The translations under genes were made by a program, and so were the position numbers. Below the pieces are notes generated by a model. That model searched no databases and was not told the DNA's origin. It saw only the letters and a program-made list of their open reading frames with translations. 64,000 nucleotides of DNA from Morganella morganii H1r (GTDB taxonomy: Bacteria > Pseudomonadota > Gammaproteobacteria > Enterobacterales > Enterobacteriaceae), in the NCBI RefSeq assembly GCF_000633515.1, contig NZ_AYMP01000026.1, positions 62,001 through 126,000 on the forward strand. The letters are read 5' to 3'. Shown one piece after another: positions 9,792-21,763 of this stretch. Within the stretch, counting starts at the first letter, position 1, and each line of letters begins with the position of its first letter.

Positions 9792-10349
9792 TTAGTCGGT
9801 TAACGGAATGACTATCCGGCCCGGACGGATTTCAATGCCCTTGGCAAATTTCTTCGCTGCTGCCTCGGCGGTATTATCGCCATTCAGCACATACACCGGG
9901 GTCATATTGAAAAAGGTGCTCAGTGTGTGGTTGAGATAAGGGATAAGTGCGGAAATCAGGGTGTCCCATTTGTCCGGGTCCAGCGTGTAATTGGTGATTT
10001 CAATATCCCGCATATAGATTGACCCGGTGGCGGCGTCAAAATACGGTGCGGCACTGAGCGTCATTGAAATGGTAAAATCCCGGGATCCGAACAGCGAAAC
10101 CAGCTTCAGCGAGCCGATTGCCGTCAGTTTTACTTTGCCCGGCTCTTCACGCCCGATTTCGGTGAGCAGTTTTTCCAGGGTAAAATCCGCATCTGCCACA
10201 CCATCCATACCAATCTGTTTGTTCAGACGGATATTCTCTGCCACCGCACTGTTAATGGTCTCTTCACTGACACTGATTTCGGTTAATTTATCACAGCCTG
10301 TTAAAACCGTTGCTGCGACCAGTGCCGCAGTAAAAAGGAATAATCTCAT
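9792..10349 (-). CDS. yceB: YceB-family lipoprotein (DUF1439)
   Basis: The start MRLFLFTAALVAATVLTGCDK is a clear lipoprotein signal peptide with lipobox LTGC, so the mature protein is lipidated on cysteine and anchored to a membrane facing the periplasm. The 185-residue protein matches E. coli YceB, of unknown function. I chose the ATG at 10349, which has GGAGAT just upstream, over an in-frame start 18 codons earlier that would bury the signal peptide. It lies next to mdtH as in E. coli, but without grxB between them. Confidence 0.9.
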   Translation of the reverse strand: MRLFLFTAALVAATVLTGCDKLTEISVSEETINSAVAENIRLNKQIGMDGVADADFTLEKLLTEIGREEPGKVKLTAIGSLKLVSLFGSRDFTISMTLSAAPYFDAATGSIYMRDIEITNYTLDPDKWDTLISALIPYLNHTLSTFFNMTPVYVLNGDNTAEAAAKKFAKGIEIRPGRIVIPLTD

Positions 10350-10413
10350 CGGTATCTCCTGTTGTATACCACCCGATACTAACCTGTGCTGCGGCAAATC
10401 CAAAATATCCGGA

Positions 10414-11613
10414 TCAATTTAATACGGCAGGGCTTATCTTCTTCGGGTTAAACTGGCGGTAAAGTGCTATCAGTGTAATCAGCCCGATTGTACCGAGTAA
10501 AAACCAGGGAAGTTCAGGTAATTGCATTTCTTTACCCAAATCATACAGCCAGCCGCCGCCGGTATAACCGATGGCGCCGCCGAATGCCAGCCCGAGACGG
10601 CTGAATCCCATGTAACTGCCGCGTGCGCGCGGATCCGCCAGTGACGCACTGAGGGTTTCCCGTGCCGGTTCGGCAATTACCGAACCTAAATAGAACAAAC
10701 AGATAATCGCGAATAATACATGCAGTGAATGCGTCAGGGCGACCGGGAACATACTCAGGCTCATCAGGAATAACCCGGCCATCAGGCGGGTTTCCAGCCG
10801 GAAGTGTTTTTCACTCCAGCGTGCCAGCGGATAGAGCAGAGTCAGTGATAACGCCGCTTCGATGGCATACATCCATTTTACCGCCGCCGGTGTGCCCGCC
10901 AGTTCGTTGACGATAATCGGGAACATCAGCATCACCTGCACGGAGAGGATAAAGTAACCGGTCAGTGTCAGTACATAGCGGGAGAACCGTTTGTCGCGCA
11001 GTACGCGGGTCAGCCCTTCTTTTATCGGGGTACGGGTGGTGGAAATGCGGTAAGCGGGCAGCAGCCACGCATTGCACAGGGCAGTAATAATAAAGATTGC
11101 CGCGCCCACCCAGCAGACCAGATGAAAATCATAAATCAGCAGCCAGCTGCCGAGCAGTGCCCCGAGTACCGCCCCGGCGCTGTCCTGCATCAGCAGCAGG
11201 GAATAGAAACGGCCGCGTTCATACGGGCGGGTCAGTTTGATCACCAGCGCGGTGCGCGGCGGATCAAACAGGGTGCCGCCGACAGCCGAGAGAATACAGG
11301 AAAGCCAGAGGATCCACGGCTCATCCGCCATTGCCATCAGGGCAAAACCGCCTGCGCGGAGAAACATGCCGATGACGATCATCGGTTTGGCGCCGAAGCG
11401 GTCAGCAATCGCACCGCCGAATATCCCCAGCCCCTGCTGGACAAGCTGGCGAAGCCCCAGGGCAAACCCGACCACAATCCCCGCCCAGCCGAGTTGTTCA
11501 ACAAAACGGATGGAGATCAGCGGGAAGACCACAAAGAAGCCGAGAACAACCAGCAGGTTATCCACCAGCAACCAGTACTTACCCAGCGTCCGGGCTTGTC
11601 TGACAAGTGACAT
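10414..11613 (-). CDS. mdtH: Multidrug efflux MFS transporter MdtH
   Basis: A 399-residue, 12-segment major facilitator protein close to E. coli MdtH (402 residues), an inner-membrane drug:proton antiporter whose overexpression raises resistance to some fluoroquinolones. MFS signature is seen in [18 protein letters not shown] between segments 2 and 3. The start [36 protein letters not shown] is characteristic of MdtH. It is divergent from rimJ, as in E. coli. Confidence 0.94.
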   Translation of the reverse strand: MSLVRQARTLGKYWLLVDNLLVVLGFFVVFPLISIRFVEQLGWAGIVVGFALGLRQLVQQGLGIFGGAIADRFGAKPMIVIGMFLRAGGFALMAMADEPWILWLSCILSAVGGTLFDPPRTALVIKLTRPYERGRFYSLLLMQDSAGAVLGALLGSWLLIYDFHLVCWVGAAIFIITALCNAWLLPAYRISTTRTPIKEGLTRVLRDKRFSRYVLTLTGYFILSVQVMLMFPIIVNELAGTPAAVKWMYAIEAALSLTLLYPLARWSEKHFRLETRLMAGLFLMSLSMFPVALTHSLHVLFAIICLFYLGSVIAEPARETLSASLADPRARGSYMGFSRLGLAFGGAIGYTGGGWLYDLGKEMQLPELPWFLLGTIGLITLIALYRQFNPKKISPAVLN

Positions 11614-11777
11614 TCAGCACCACATTAAATATTGAAAGGAATAGAAAAAAGGGAGATGATTACACCTTCTATTCTCTGCTTATTCAGCGTCTGATAACAG
11701 AGAATTCAGGATGATATTTTTTTATCGACGGAACGTGGTTAAGCACACTCTGACTACGGCCTTCTGAGAGAGGAATT

Positions 11778-12365
11778 ATGTTGTTCGGCTACCGCGCGAA
11801 TACGCCGCAGCTGCGTTTTAACACGGACAGAATGGTTGTCCGGCTTGCACACGAGCGGGATGCGTACCGCATCAGTGAATATTACTGTGAAAACGAAGCA
11901 TTTCTGAAACCCTGGGAGCCTCTCCGCGACCGCAGCCACTATCATCCCTCCGGCTGGTCATCCCGCTTACAGCTGATGACGGATATGCACCGGCAGGGTA
12001 CCGCGTTCCATTTTCTGCTGCTGGATCCGGCTGAAAATGAGGTGATGGGGGTAGCGAACTACAGTAATGTCATCCGCGGCGTGTTTTATGCCTGTTTTCT
12101 CGGCTATTCACTGGGAGAAAAATGGCAGGGGCAGCATTATATGCAGGAAGCCCTGGAGCCGACACTGCGCTATATGCAGCGTCAGCAGGGGATGCACCGC
12201 ATTATGGCAAACTATATGCCGCATAATCAGCGCAGCGGACAACTCCTCGCCCGGCTCGGGTTTGAAAAAGAGGGTTACGCAAAAGAGTATCTGATGATTA
12301 ACGGCCGGTGGCGTGACCATGTTCTGACCGCACTGACCGCCCCGGACTGGGTTAAGCCACGATAA
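11778..12365 (+). CDS. rimJ: Ribosomal protein uS5 N-terminal alanine acetyltransferase RimJ
   Basis: RimJ acetylates the N-terminal alanine of ribosomal protein S5 using acetyl-CoA and also helps ribosome maturation. The 195-residue protein has the GNAT fold, with the acetyl-CoA region around [19 protein letters not shown] and the conserved [17 protein letters not shown] that closes the family domain. An AGAGAGGAATT ribosome binding site precedes the ATG. It is followed by murJ; E. coli has yceH and mviM in between. Confidence 0.95.
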   Translation: MLFGYRANTPQLRFNTDRMVVRLAHERDAYRISEYYCENEAFLKPWEPLRDRSHYHPSGWSSRLQLMTDMHRQGTAFHFLLLDPAENEVMGVANYSNVIRGVFYACFLGYSLGEKWQGQHYMQEALEPTLRYMQRQQGMHRIMANYMPHNQRSGQLLARLGFEKEGYAKEYLMINGRWRDHVLTALTAPDWVKPR

Positions 12366-12439
12366 CAGCGGGTTTTTCTGTTCCGCCCGCATTATCGTGA
12401 TACTATTTCCGCCTTTGTTATCTGACCAGCACATTCAGC

Positions 12440-13975
12440 ATGAACTTATTAAAATCTCTCGCCGCCGTCAGCTCAATGACGATGTTCTCGCGTGTACTCG
12501 GTTTTATCCGTGATGCCATCATCGCCCGGATTTTCGGGGCATCGATGGCGGCCGATGCCTTCTTTGTCGCCTTTAAACTGCCGAACCTGCTGCGGCGTAT
12601 TTTTGCCGAAGGGGCATTCTCCCAGGCCTTTGTACCGATTTTATCGGAATACAAAACCCAGCAGGGCGAGGAAGCCACCCGCACCTTTATCGCCTATGTC
12701 TCCGGGATGCTGACACTGATTCTGGCGGTGGTCACCGTACTCGGGATGCTGGCTGCACCGTGGATTATCTATGTCACCGCACCGGGTTTTACCGATGACC
12801 CGGATAAATTCACGCTGACCGCCAATCTGCTGAAAGTCACCTTTCCGTATATTTTTCTGATCTCCATCGCCTCATTGGCGGGGGGGATCCTCAATACCTG
12901 GAACCGTTTCTCCGTCCCGGCGTTTGCACCGACACTGCTGAATGTCAGTATGATCGGCTTTGCACTGTTTGCCGCGCCGTATTTTAATCCGCCGATTATG
13001 GCGCTGGCATGGGCCGTGCTGGCGGGCGGGGTATTACAGATTGCCTATCAGCTGCCGCACCTGAAAAAAATCGGTATGCTGGTGCTGCCGAGAGTTTCTT
13101 TCCGTAACAGCGGGGTCTGGCGGGTGATGAAACTGATGGGACCGGCGATCCTCGGGGTATCGGTCAGTCAGATTTCACTGATTATCAACACGATTTTTGC
13201 CTCATTCCTGGTGTCCGGCTCGGTTTCCTGGATGTATTACGCTGACCGTCTGATGGAACTGCCGTCCGGTGTGCTCGGGGTTGCGCTGGGGACGATCCTG
13301 CTGCCGTCACTGGCAAAAAGTTTCTCCAAAGGGGATACCTCCGAATACCGCAAGCTGATGGACTGGGGATTGCGTCTCTGCTTCCTGCTGGCTCTGCCGT
13401 GTGCGGTGGCACTGGCTATTCTGGCGGAAGCACTGACAGTCAGCCTGTTCCAGTACAAAAATTTCACCGCCTTTGATGCCCTGATGACACAACAGGCGCT
13501 GATCGCCTACTGCGTCGGTCTGATGGGGATGATTGTGATTAAAGTGCTGGCGCCGGGATTCTACTCCCGTCAGAACATCAAGACGCCGGTTAAAATCGCG
13601 ATTGCCACCCTGATCCTGACACAGCTGATGAACCTGGCCTTTATCGGGCCGTTTAAACATGCCGGTCTGGCACTGTCGATTGGTATCGCGGCCTGTTTCA
13701 ACGCTTCGCTCCTCTACTGGCAGCTGCGTAAACAGAATATCTTCACACCGCTGCCGGGCTGGGGGAAATTCTTCCTTAAACTGGTGATCGCAATGCTGTT
13801 TATGGCGGCAGTACTGGTGGGTATGATGTATCTGATGCCGGAATGGTCACAGGGTAACATGCTGATGCGCATGCTGCGCCTGATGGGTGTGGTAATTGCC
13901 GGTGCCGGTGCCTATTTTGCCGCACTGTATGCACTTGGTTTCCGCCTGCGGGATTTTGCACAGCGCAGTTTATAA
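12440..13975 (+). CDS. murJ: Lipid II flippase MurJ
   Basis: MurJ (MviN) moves the peptidoglycan precursor lipid II from the inner to the outer face of the cytoplasmic membrane. The 511-residue protein is of the MOP superfamily with about 14 membrane segments. Characteristic features are the start [57 protein letters not shown], and [23 protein letters not shown]. It begins 74 bases after rimJ and has its own terminator. Confidence 0.96.
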   Translation: MNLLKSLAAVSSMTMFSRVLGFIRDAIIARIFGASMAADAFFVAFKLPNLLRRIFAEGAFSQAFVPILSEYKTQQGEEATRTFIAYVSGMLTLILAVVTVLGMLAAPWIIYVTAPGFTDDPDKFTLTANLLKVTFPYIFLISIASLAGGILNTWNRFSVPAFAPTLLNVSMIGFALFAAPYFNPPIMALAWAVLAGGVLQIAYQLPHLKKIGMLVLPRVSFRNSGVWRVMKLMGPAILGVSVSQISLIINTIFASFLVSGSVSWMYYADRLMELPSGVLGVALGTILLPSLAKSFSKGDTSEYRKLMDWGLRLCFLLALPCAVALAILAEALTVSLFQYKNFTAFDALMTQQALIAYCVGLMGMIVIKVLAPGFYSRQNIKTPVKIAIATLILTQLMNLAFIGPFKHAGLALSIGIAACFNASLLYWQLRKQNIFTPLPGWGKFFLKLVIAMLFMAAVLVGMMYLMPEWSQGNMLMRMLRLMGVVIAGAGAYFAALYALGFRLRDFAQRSL

Positions 13976-13994
13976 GTTGTTTTCATATAATCTG

Positions 13995-14021
13995 ACGGGG
14001 CTGATAACAGCCCCGTTTTTG
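13995..14021 (+). terminator. Terminator after murJ
   Basis: An 8-bp stem ACGGGGCT / AGCCCCGT with a six-base loop runs into a T tract 20 bases past the murJ stop. Confidence 0.9.
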
Positions 14022-14033
14022 TATTTCCGTAAA

Positions 14034-14753
14034 TCAGCGGTATTTCTGTGTGCGGATAATATTGTCGTTGTCCCGCAATAAACGGTATGCTTCACCGTCA
14101 TTCAGTTGCGACAATATCACCGGAGACTGCGTTGCAAGATAAAAAACTGTCTGCGGAAATGTCGCTTTCAGCAGTGAAACACAATGTTCATGCCACGGGA
14201 TATTCAGGTGATGTTCCGGCATTGTGATATACACGATACCGTTAACGTCTTCCGGTTTTTCCGTGGTGGTAAATTCACCGTATCCGGCGATAATACGCTG
14301 AATTAATACCGTCATTGAGGAAAATCCCGGATCTGATGTATTCCCGGATTGCGGCAACAGCGGCAAAACAGTATTTAACCCGGTACCGGTTATGGCGGAA
14401 GGCGTATCATCAGCCGGCGGATCAAGAAATACCACCGGATGATCATGAACAAACGGCCGGAAACGTCCGGTTATATCACCGGCAGGAATAATATAGTTAT
14501 CCGTGCTCAGATTCCGTACAGCCGGGGTGTATTCTGTGCAACTCCTGAATATCAGGTGAATATCATTTTCCCGTTGCTGATGATAAATAATATTGTTGGA
14601 AAAATAACGCAGCTGAAATAGTGCGGTTAATAATTCGCTGTTCTCTGTCTCATTATCACCGGTAAAACCATATACGGATTTATCCGCAGCGGTGATCATT
14701 TCCATATTCCCTGCCATTTTCACATCAGAAAAACAGATTTTATTCTCTGCCAT
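14034..14753 (-). CDS. ATPase-like protein lacking Walker A (degenerate RecF/OLD-type domain)
   Basis: I do not recognise a named gene. The C-terminal 70 residues look like the end of an AAA_21/OLD/RecF-type ATPase: IVYITMPEHHL at 173-183 sits where these proteins have hhhhDEPExHLHP (Walker B), and FYLATQSPVIL at 204-214 where they have FIVTTHSPxxL (H-loop). The key acidic residue of Walker B and the histidine of the H-loop are replaced (T/M and Q). No GxxxxGK[ST] occurs anywhere in the 239 residues, so ATP hydrolysis is unlikely. It may be a pseudo-enzyme or a decayed gene that kept its frame. The neighbour is a divergent LRR gene, and both sit between housekeeping murJ and argS. Confidence 0.6.
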   Translation of the reverse strand: MAENKICFSDVKMAGNMEMITAADKSVYGFTGDNETENSELLTALFQLRYFSNNIIYHQQRENDIHLIFRSCTEYTPAVRNLSTDNYIIPAGDITGRFRPFVHDHPVVFLDPPADDTPSAITGTGLNTVLPLLPQSGNTSDPGFSSMTVLIQRIIAGYGEFTTTEKPEDVNGIVYITMPEHHLNIPWHEHCVSLLKATFPQTVFYLATQSPVILSQLNDGEAYRLLRDNDNIIRTQKYR

Positions 14754-14919
14754 AATCCCTCCTGTTATTTACCGGGGGAGCATAGCACCGGTTATTTCAT
14801 ATCAGGGATATCAAAACAGAATAACAGTACCACCGGAAAGGATGTCAGGCAGGACAACGGATAACAGTGCTATTATGATAACAATACTGACTGTTAATGC
14901 CTGACACCGGAGCATGTTT

Positions 14920-15795
14920 ATGCTGCACCAACACACTGTTTCTGATACTGAACTGAACCTGGATAATGGCGGATATACGTCAATTGATGCATTTATCACG
15001 CCGCCGTATACCCGGCAGGTTATCAGTGCCTATAACAATCAGCTCACGGAATATCCGGCTGCACTGCGTCACTGTATGTCATTACGGGTACTGAACCTTT
15101 CCTGTAATCAGCTGGCTTATATCCCGCCGGCTATTGCACAGCTGACTGCCTGTGAAATGCTGGATCTGGGGCATAACCGTATTGCCGGTGTTGCGCCGGA
15201 AATCGGTGAACTGCATCAGCTGTACTATCTTTACCTCAGTGAAAACGGGTACAGCAGATTACCGTCGTCATTTTCCGGGCTGAAAAATCTGCGTTATTTT
15301 AATGCAACGGATAATCACCTGACGGCAATACCGGCATGGTTTTCTGAAATGGAAAAGATGGAAGAAATCCGCCTTTATAATAACCGGATAACGGAGCTGT
15401 CTGCCGCTGTCTGCGGGCTGAAAAATACCCGCGAAATGCATCTGATGAATAATAAAATAACCGCTGTTCCGGATGAGATTGCGGCCGTGAAATCGCTGGA
15501 AATTCTTGATCTGAATAATAACCGGGTAGCGTTTATTTCGCCGGAAATAAGCCGGTTGCAACAACTCAATACACTGAATCTGCGTTTCAATGCCCTGAAA
15601 ACCTTGCCGGAAAATACCGGTGAATTATCATCCCTGTTATATCTGGATTTACGTGCGAATCAGCTGAGTACGCTGCCGGACAGCCTGGCGGCATTAACAC
15701 AGCTGCGCAAACTGGATCTGCGCTGGAATAATTTCTCCGTCATTCCGCCGGTGGCAGAAAAATTACAGGCAGCAGGGTGCCGGGTCTTGTTGTAA
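14920..15795 (+). CDS. Leucine-rich repeat protein
   Basis: A 291-residue protein built almost wholly of leucine-rich repeats with a 23-residue period: I count eleven LxxLxLxxNxL-like units, from VISAYNNQL near residue 35 to LRKLDLRWNNF near 270. There is no signal peptide, no membrane segment and no C-terminal E3-ligase (NEL) domain as in IpaH or SspH effectors. I chose ATG 14920 because CCGGAG ends seven bases before it; ATG 14914 in the same frame is only one base away from that site. LRR proteins of this kind bind other proteins. The partner and whether it is secreted are unknown. Confidence 0.75.
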   Translation: MLHQHTVSDTELNLDNGGYTSIDAFITPPYTRQVISAYNNQLTEYPAALRHCMSLRVLNLSCNQLAYIPPAIAQLTACEMLDLGHNRIAGVAPEIGELHQLYYLYLSENGYSRLPSSFSGLKNLRYFNATDNHLTAIPAWFSEMEKMEEIRLYNNRITELSAAVCGLKNTREMHLMNNKITAVPDEIAAVKSLEILDLNNNRVAFISPEISRLQQLNTLNLRFNALKTLPENTGELSSLLYLDLRANQLSTLPDSLAALTQLRKLDLRWNNFSVIPPVAEKLQAAGCRVLL

Positions 15796-15812
15796 CAGAG
15801 TCAGAAGGCAAT

Positions 15813-15840
15813 AAAAAAGGAACCGGAGGGTTCCTTTTTT
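15813..15840. terminator. Bidirectional terminator between the LRR gene and argS
   Basis: A 12-bp stem AAAAAAGGAACC / GGTTCCTTTTTT with a GGAG loop carries a T tract in both directions and lies between the convergent genes. Confidence 0.92.
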
Positions 15841-15868
15841 GCGGAAATAACCACCGGTAACGGCGGGA

Positions 15869-17599
15869 TTACATTTTTTCGACAGTACCGATACCCAGGG
15901 TATCCAGACCGGCTTTCAGGGTTTTCTGTGTCAGCAGTGCCAGCTTCAGACGGCTCTGGCGCAGTTCTTCGCTTTCCGCTGCCAGAATCGGGCAATGCTC
16001 GTAGAAACCGGAGAACAGACCCGCCAGATCATACAGGTAGCTGCACATCATATGCGGCAGACCTTCACGGGCAACAGCGGTGATAGTTTCTTCAAACTGC
16101 AACAGACGCGCTGCCAGCTGGCGTTCGCGGTCGTCCGTCAGAATAATAGGTTGTGTCAGACTGCCTGCATCAATATCCGCACGTTTGAAGACGGATGCCA
16201 CACGGGTATAGGCATACTGCATATACGGTGCGGTGTTACCTTCAAAGGCCAGCATGTTGTCCCAGTCGAAGATATAGTCAGTGGTACGGCTTTTTGACAG
16301 ATCCGCGTATTTCACGGCGCCGATACCGACCACTTCCGCCAGCTGTTTCAGCTCATCTTCCGGCATATCGCTGTTTTTCTCACGGATCAGTTTCTCCGCG
16401 CGTTCAACGGCTTCATCCAGCAGATCGGACAGGCGGATAGTGCCGCCTGCGCGGGTTTTGAACGGTTTGCCGTCTTTGCCGAGCATCATACCGAACATGT
16501 GATGTTCCAGTGTCATGCTCTCCGGGATATAACCGGCTTTGCGGACAATCGTCCACGCCTGCATCAGATGCTGATGCTGACGGGAGTCAATGTAGTAGAG
16601 AACGCGGTCAGCGTGCAGCACGTCATGGCGGTATTTCGCACAGGCGATATCGGTGGTGGTGTAGAGATATCCGCCATCTTTCTTGCGGATAATAACCCCC
16701 ATCGGTTCGCCTTCTTTATTTTTGAATTCATCAAGATAAACGACGATTGCGCCTTCGCTCTCTTCGGCAATACCGCGGTTCATCAGGTCGCTGACAATGC
16801 CCGGCAGCATGTCGTTGTACAGGCTTTCACCCATGACATCATCTTCGGTCAGGGTGACGTTCAGACGGTTATAGGTTTCCTGGTTCTGCTGCATGGTGAT
16901 ATCCACCAGCTTGCGCCACATGGTGCGGCAGTATTCATCACCGCCCTGTAATTTGACCACATAGCCGCGCGCGCGCTCAGCAAACACTTCATCTTCATCG
17001 TAATGCTTTTTCGCTTCGCGGTAGAATGCTTCCAGGTCGGCCAGTGCCATATCCCCGGCATCTTCATTCTGCATTTTTTCGAGATACGCGATAAGCATAC
17101 CGAACTGTGTACCCCAGTCACCAACGTGGTTACAGCGGATAACGTGATGACCCAGATACTCCTGGGTACGTGCTGCCGCATCACCGATGATGGTGGAACG
17201 CAGGTGACCAACGTGCATCTGTTTGGCCACGTTCGGGGCGGAGTAGTCGATGGCAATGGTCATCGGCTCAACCGGAGTCAGGCCCAGCTTGTCGTCAGCC
17301 AGCGCGGTTTCCAGCTGAGCGGTCAGCCAGTCAGGGGAGAGGAAAATATTGATAAAACCGGGACCGGCGATTTCCGTTTTTTCCGCAATTCCGTCAAGAT
17401 CCAGCAGTTCAATCACTTTCTCAGCGAGCTGTCGGGGCGGCATACCCATTTTTTTCGCGGCAGCCATCACACCATTGGCCTGGTAATCACCAAACTGCGC
17501 TTTGGCGGACTGCTTAACGATAGCATCACAATCAAGTGGTGCCCCTGCGCTGATAAGAGCCTGTTGGATCTTATCTGAAAGAATTGCCTGAATATTCAC
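15869..17599 (-). CDS. argS: Arginyl-tRNA synthetase
   Basis: ArgRS is a class I synthetase that attaches arginine to tRNA-Arg. The 576-residue protein (577 in E. coli) has the N-terminal Add-1 domain, the HIGH-type motif in MHVGHLRST around residue 125, and the C-terminal DALR anticodon-binding domain ending in [10 protein letters not shown]. Like other ArgRS of this type it lacks a canonical KMSKS. The next gene, yecM, is divergent, as in E. coli. Confidence 0.97.
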   Translation of the reverse strand: MNIQAILSDKIQQALISAGAPLDCDAIVKQSAKAQFGDYQANGVMAAAKKMGMPPRQLAEKVIELLDLDGIAEKTEIAGPGFINIFLSPDWLTAQLETALADDKLGLTPVEPMTIAIDYSAPNVAKQMHVGHLRSTIIGDAAARTQEYLGHHVIRCNHVGDWGTQFGMLIAYLEKMQNEDAGDMALADLEAFYREAKKHYDEDEVFAERARGYVVKLQGGDEYCRTMWRKLVDITMQQNQETYNRLNVTLTEDDVMGESLYNDMLPGIVSDLMNRGIAEESEGAIVVYLDEFKNKEGEPMGVIIRKKDGGYLYTTTDIACAKYRHDVLHADRVLYYIDSRQHQHLMQAWTIVRKAGYIPESMTLEHHMFGMMLGKDGKPFKTRAGGTIRLSDLLDEAVERAEKLIREKNSDMPEDELKQLAEVVGIGAVKYADLSKSRTTDYIFDWDNMLAFEGNTAPYMQYAYTRVASVFKRADIDAGSLTQPIILTDDRERQLAARLLQFEETITAVAREGLPHMMCSYLYDLAGLFSGFYEHCPILAAESEELRQSRLKLALLTQKTLKAGLDTLGIGTVEKM

Positions 17600-17767
17600 C
17601 GGTTTACCTTAATTTAAAGAACAAAATGACACCCCGGAAACAGCGGCGGAGGAGCGGGCTCGTCCGGACGGGATGTTGACGTGAAATTTGGCTGGTTTTA
17701 TACCACAAAAACAGGGTCTCATGCTACTATCTGCGCCTTTGCGGATGAATTCTCACAGGGGATCATA

Positions 17768-18322
17768 ATGAAAAAAAGCACACAGACAGCATCCCTTACC
17801 GGTCTGATGGCAGAGCTGCCGGTGTTTGCCGGAAAAATACAGCAGTTTGCGGCGGATTTGCAGCTCGATCTCACGCAGTATCAGGCGGATCACATCTCAC
17901 TGCGGGCTCACGATACGGCACTGGCGGAACAGTGGCTGGCCGGATTCCGCGAATGCGGTACTGTGTTATCGGAGAATCAGATTAACGGCCGCCCGATTTA
18001 TCTGTTTTTACTGCATGAACCGCTGGCACTGCTGCACTGGCAGATTCCGGTGCTGGAACTGCCGTTCCCGAAAGGCAAACAGTATGCACACCAGGGCTGG
18101 GAACATATCGAACTGGTATTACTGGGCGACCCGCTGACCCTGACTGAGCGGGTTGCCGCACTGCTGCCGTCACCGTTACCGGACGGGGTGACCACAAAAG
18201 CCAGCCATCCGCGCGGCGGACAGGAGCGGCTGCCGAACCCGACACTGGCTGTCAGCCGGGAAAATATCACGATTAAGTTTCATCCGTTCACCTTGCAGGA
18301 AATTGTCGAAAGTGAGCGGTAA
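17768..18322 (+). CDS. yecM: YecM family VOC-fold protein
   Basis: A 184-residue protein matching E. coli YecM, whose fold resembles glyoxalase/isomerase metal-binding proteins (vicinal oxygen chelate). Candidate metal ligands are visible in DHISLRAH and HQGWEHIELVL. The function is not established. I chose ATG 17768, preceded by CAGGGG, over an in-frame start 29 codons earlier that runs through the promoter region. It is divergent from argS. Confidence 0.9.
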   Translation: MKKSTQTASLTGLMAELPVFAGKIQQFAADLQLDLTQYQADHISLRAHDTALAEQWLAGFRECGTVLSENQINGRPIYLFLLHEPLALLHWQIPVLELPFPKGKQYAHQGWEHIELVLLGDPLTLTERVAALLPSPLPDGVTTKASHPRGGQERLPNPTLAVSRENITIKFHPFTLQEIVESER

Positions 18323-18483
18323 CCTGCAATTCTGACATTTCCCTGTGCGAACAGGCCGGATATTTCGCATCTTGTGATATTTAACAATTCATTAATCTAA
18401 ATTACATGTAATAGTGTATATCAGGATGACTGAATCGTTTACAAGATATATTTACCTGCGAAATTAAGTGATGAGGCTAATCA

Positions 18484-19236
18484 ATGGCGAAACTGGAAAT
18501 TTGTTGTTACAGCGTGGAATGTGCCCTCACTGCGGAAAAAGCCGGCGCTGACCGGATTGAACTGTGTGCCGCGCCGTCAGAGGGCGGGCTGACCCCGAGC
18601 TGGGGCATGCTGAAACAGACTATCGACCGGCTGCGGATCCCGGTTCACCCGATCCTCCGTCCGCGCAGCGGTGACTTTTGCTATACAGCCTCGGAATTTG
18701 CGGTCATGAAGAATGATATCGCCAAAATCCGTGACCTGGGGTTTCCCGGGGTGGTCACCGGTATTCTGGATGAAGACGGGCATGTTGATCTGCCCAGGAT
18801 GAAGATGCTGTGCAAACTGTCAGGCGATATGGCGGTCACTTTCCACAGGGCCTTTGATATGTGCGCCAGCCCGGCGCTGGCATTACAGCAACTGACTGAT
18901 CTGGGGGTGAGCCGTATTCTGACGTCCGGCCAGCAGCTGAGTGCGGAACTGGGGCTGCCGCTGCTTAAAGAGTTACAGGAAGCCAGCAGGGGGCCGGTGA
19001 TTATGGCCGGTGCCGGTGTGCGGCTGGCAAATATTCAGAAATTCCTGGATATCGGCCTTCAGGAAGTACACAGCTCAGCCTCCAAAACCAAGCCGTCCAC
19101 CATGCGTTACCGCAAAGTCGGGGTCGCGATGAGCAGTGACAGTGAAGCCGATGAGTTTTCCCATACCTGTGTGGACGGCGATACCGTCGAGGCTATGAAA
19201 GGAGTTCTGGATCTGCACAGTATGGTAGTGCACTGA
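18484..19236 (+). CDS. cutC: CutC family protein
   Basis: A 250-residue TIM-barrel protein matching CutC. It begins with the family signature [36 protein letters not shown] shape and ends in [10 protein letters not shown]. CutC was named for copper tolerance in E. coli, but later work attributed that phenotype to a nearby small RNA, so a direct copper role is doubtful. It sits between yecM and the convergent cmoB, as in related genomes. Confidence 0.93.
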   Translation: MAKLEICCYSVECALTAEKAGADRIELCAAPSEGGLTPSWGMLKQTIDRLRIPVHPILRPRSGDFCYTASEFAVMKNDIAKIRDLGFPGVVTGILDEDGHVDLPRMKMLCKLSGDMAVTFHRAFDMCASPALALQQLTDLGVSRILTSGQQLSAELGLPLLKELQEASRGPVIMAGAGVRLANIQKFLDIGLQEVHSSASKTKPSTMRYRKVGVAMSSDSEADEFSHTCVDGDTVEAMKGVLDLHSMVVH

Positions 19237-19249
19237 TATGATGGTCAGT

Positions 19250-19277
19250 ACATCCGTATCAAAACCGATACGGATGT
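19250..19277. terminator. Hairpin between convergent cutC and cmoB
   Basis: A perfect 11-bp stem, ACATCCGTATC / GATACGGATGT, with loop AAAACC. No long T run follows on either strand, so it may be a weak or factor-assisted terminator. Confidence 0.6.
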
Positions 19278-19291
19278 ATCTGTATGCAGGG

Positions 19292-21107
<1,816 letters not shown>

Positions 21108-21506
21108 TTACATGTACGGTGAAAAAATCTGCTGCCACGGCAGATACCATATATTCGCCAGCACCATCAGGATCATGGCAGTGAAGGTGGCCGCCATTCC
21201 GGTACGCCGCCAGCGGTTCTCCCGGTGTTTTAATCCGTAAGAGTGAAACAGCCGCCCGGCAATCAGAATAACCCCGCAGACATGCAGCATCCACACCTGG
21301 GCGCCGTTCTGCTCCATCACCAGTAACAGCAGGAGTGCAACGGGGATATACTCAACCGCATTGCCCTGCACACGAATCGCCGTTTGTAACTCATAAAAAC
21401 CGCCGTCACCATAAGCAACGCGGTAAAGTGTCCGCAGTTTAATCACATCGAGTGATAGTTTAATGATTAACAGCGCACCCAGTACAATATAAAGGGAACT
21501 AACCAT
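21108..21506 (-). CDS. yecN: MAPEG family inner-membrane protein YecN
   Basis: A 132-residue membrane protein with four hydrophobic segments, belonging to the MAPEG family (membrane-associated proteins in eicosanoid and glutathione metabolism). The conserved RVQGNAVEYIPVALLLL and HVCGVILIAGRLFHSYGL contain the family's glutathione-region arginine, asparagine and glutamate pattern. It matches E. coli YecN, next to cmoAB there too. The bacterial substrate is unknown. Confidence 0.88.
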   Translation of the reverse strand: MVSSLYIVLGALLIIKLSLDVIKLRTLYRVAYGDGGFYELQTAIRVQGNAVEYIPVALLLLLVMEQNGAQVWMLHVCGVILIAGRLFHSYGLKHRENRWRRTGMAATFTAMILMVLANIWYLPWQQIFSPYM

Positions 21507-21763
21507 TTTTTACTCCATGGCCAATTGAAACAGCAAAACAATGATAAACCTCAAAGCAGCAGGTAACACAATCTTTAATATTAATGCATACTGAATTATT
21601 TGAAAATTATCAATTAGTGGCTAAATTCTCTGCGGCAGATGTGCGGTTTGCTCTTATCTCATCAGGAATTTTCCACTATAATGATCGCCTTTTTGACATT
21701 TCTTCATAAAGAACCATGCCAAAATTTTGCAGAAACGCACAATAGCGGACAAAAGGATATCGT

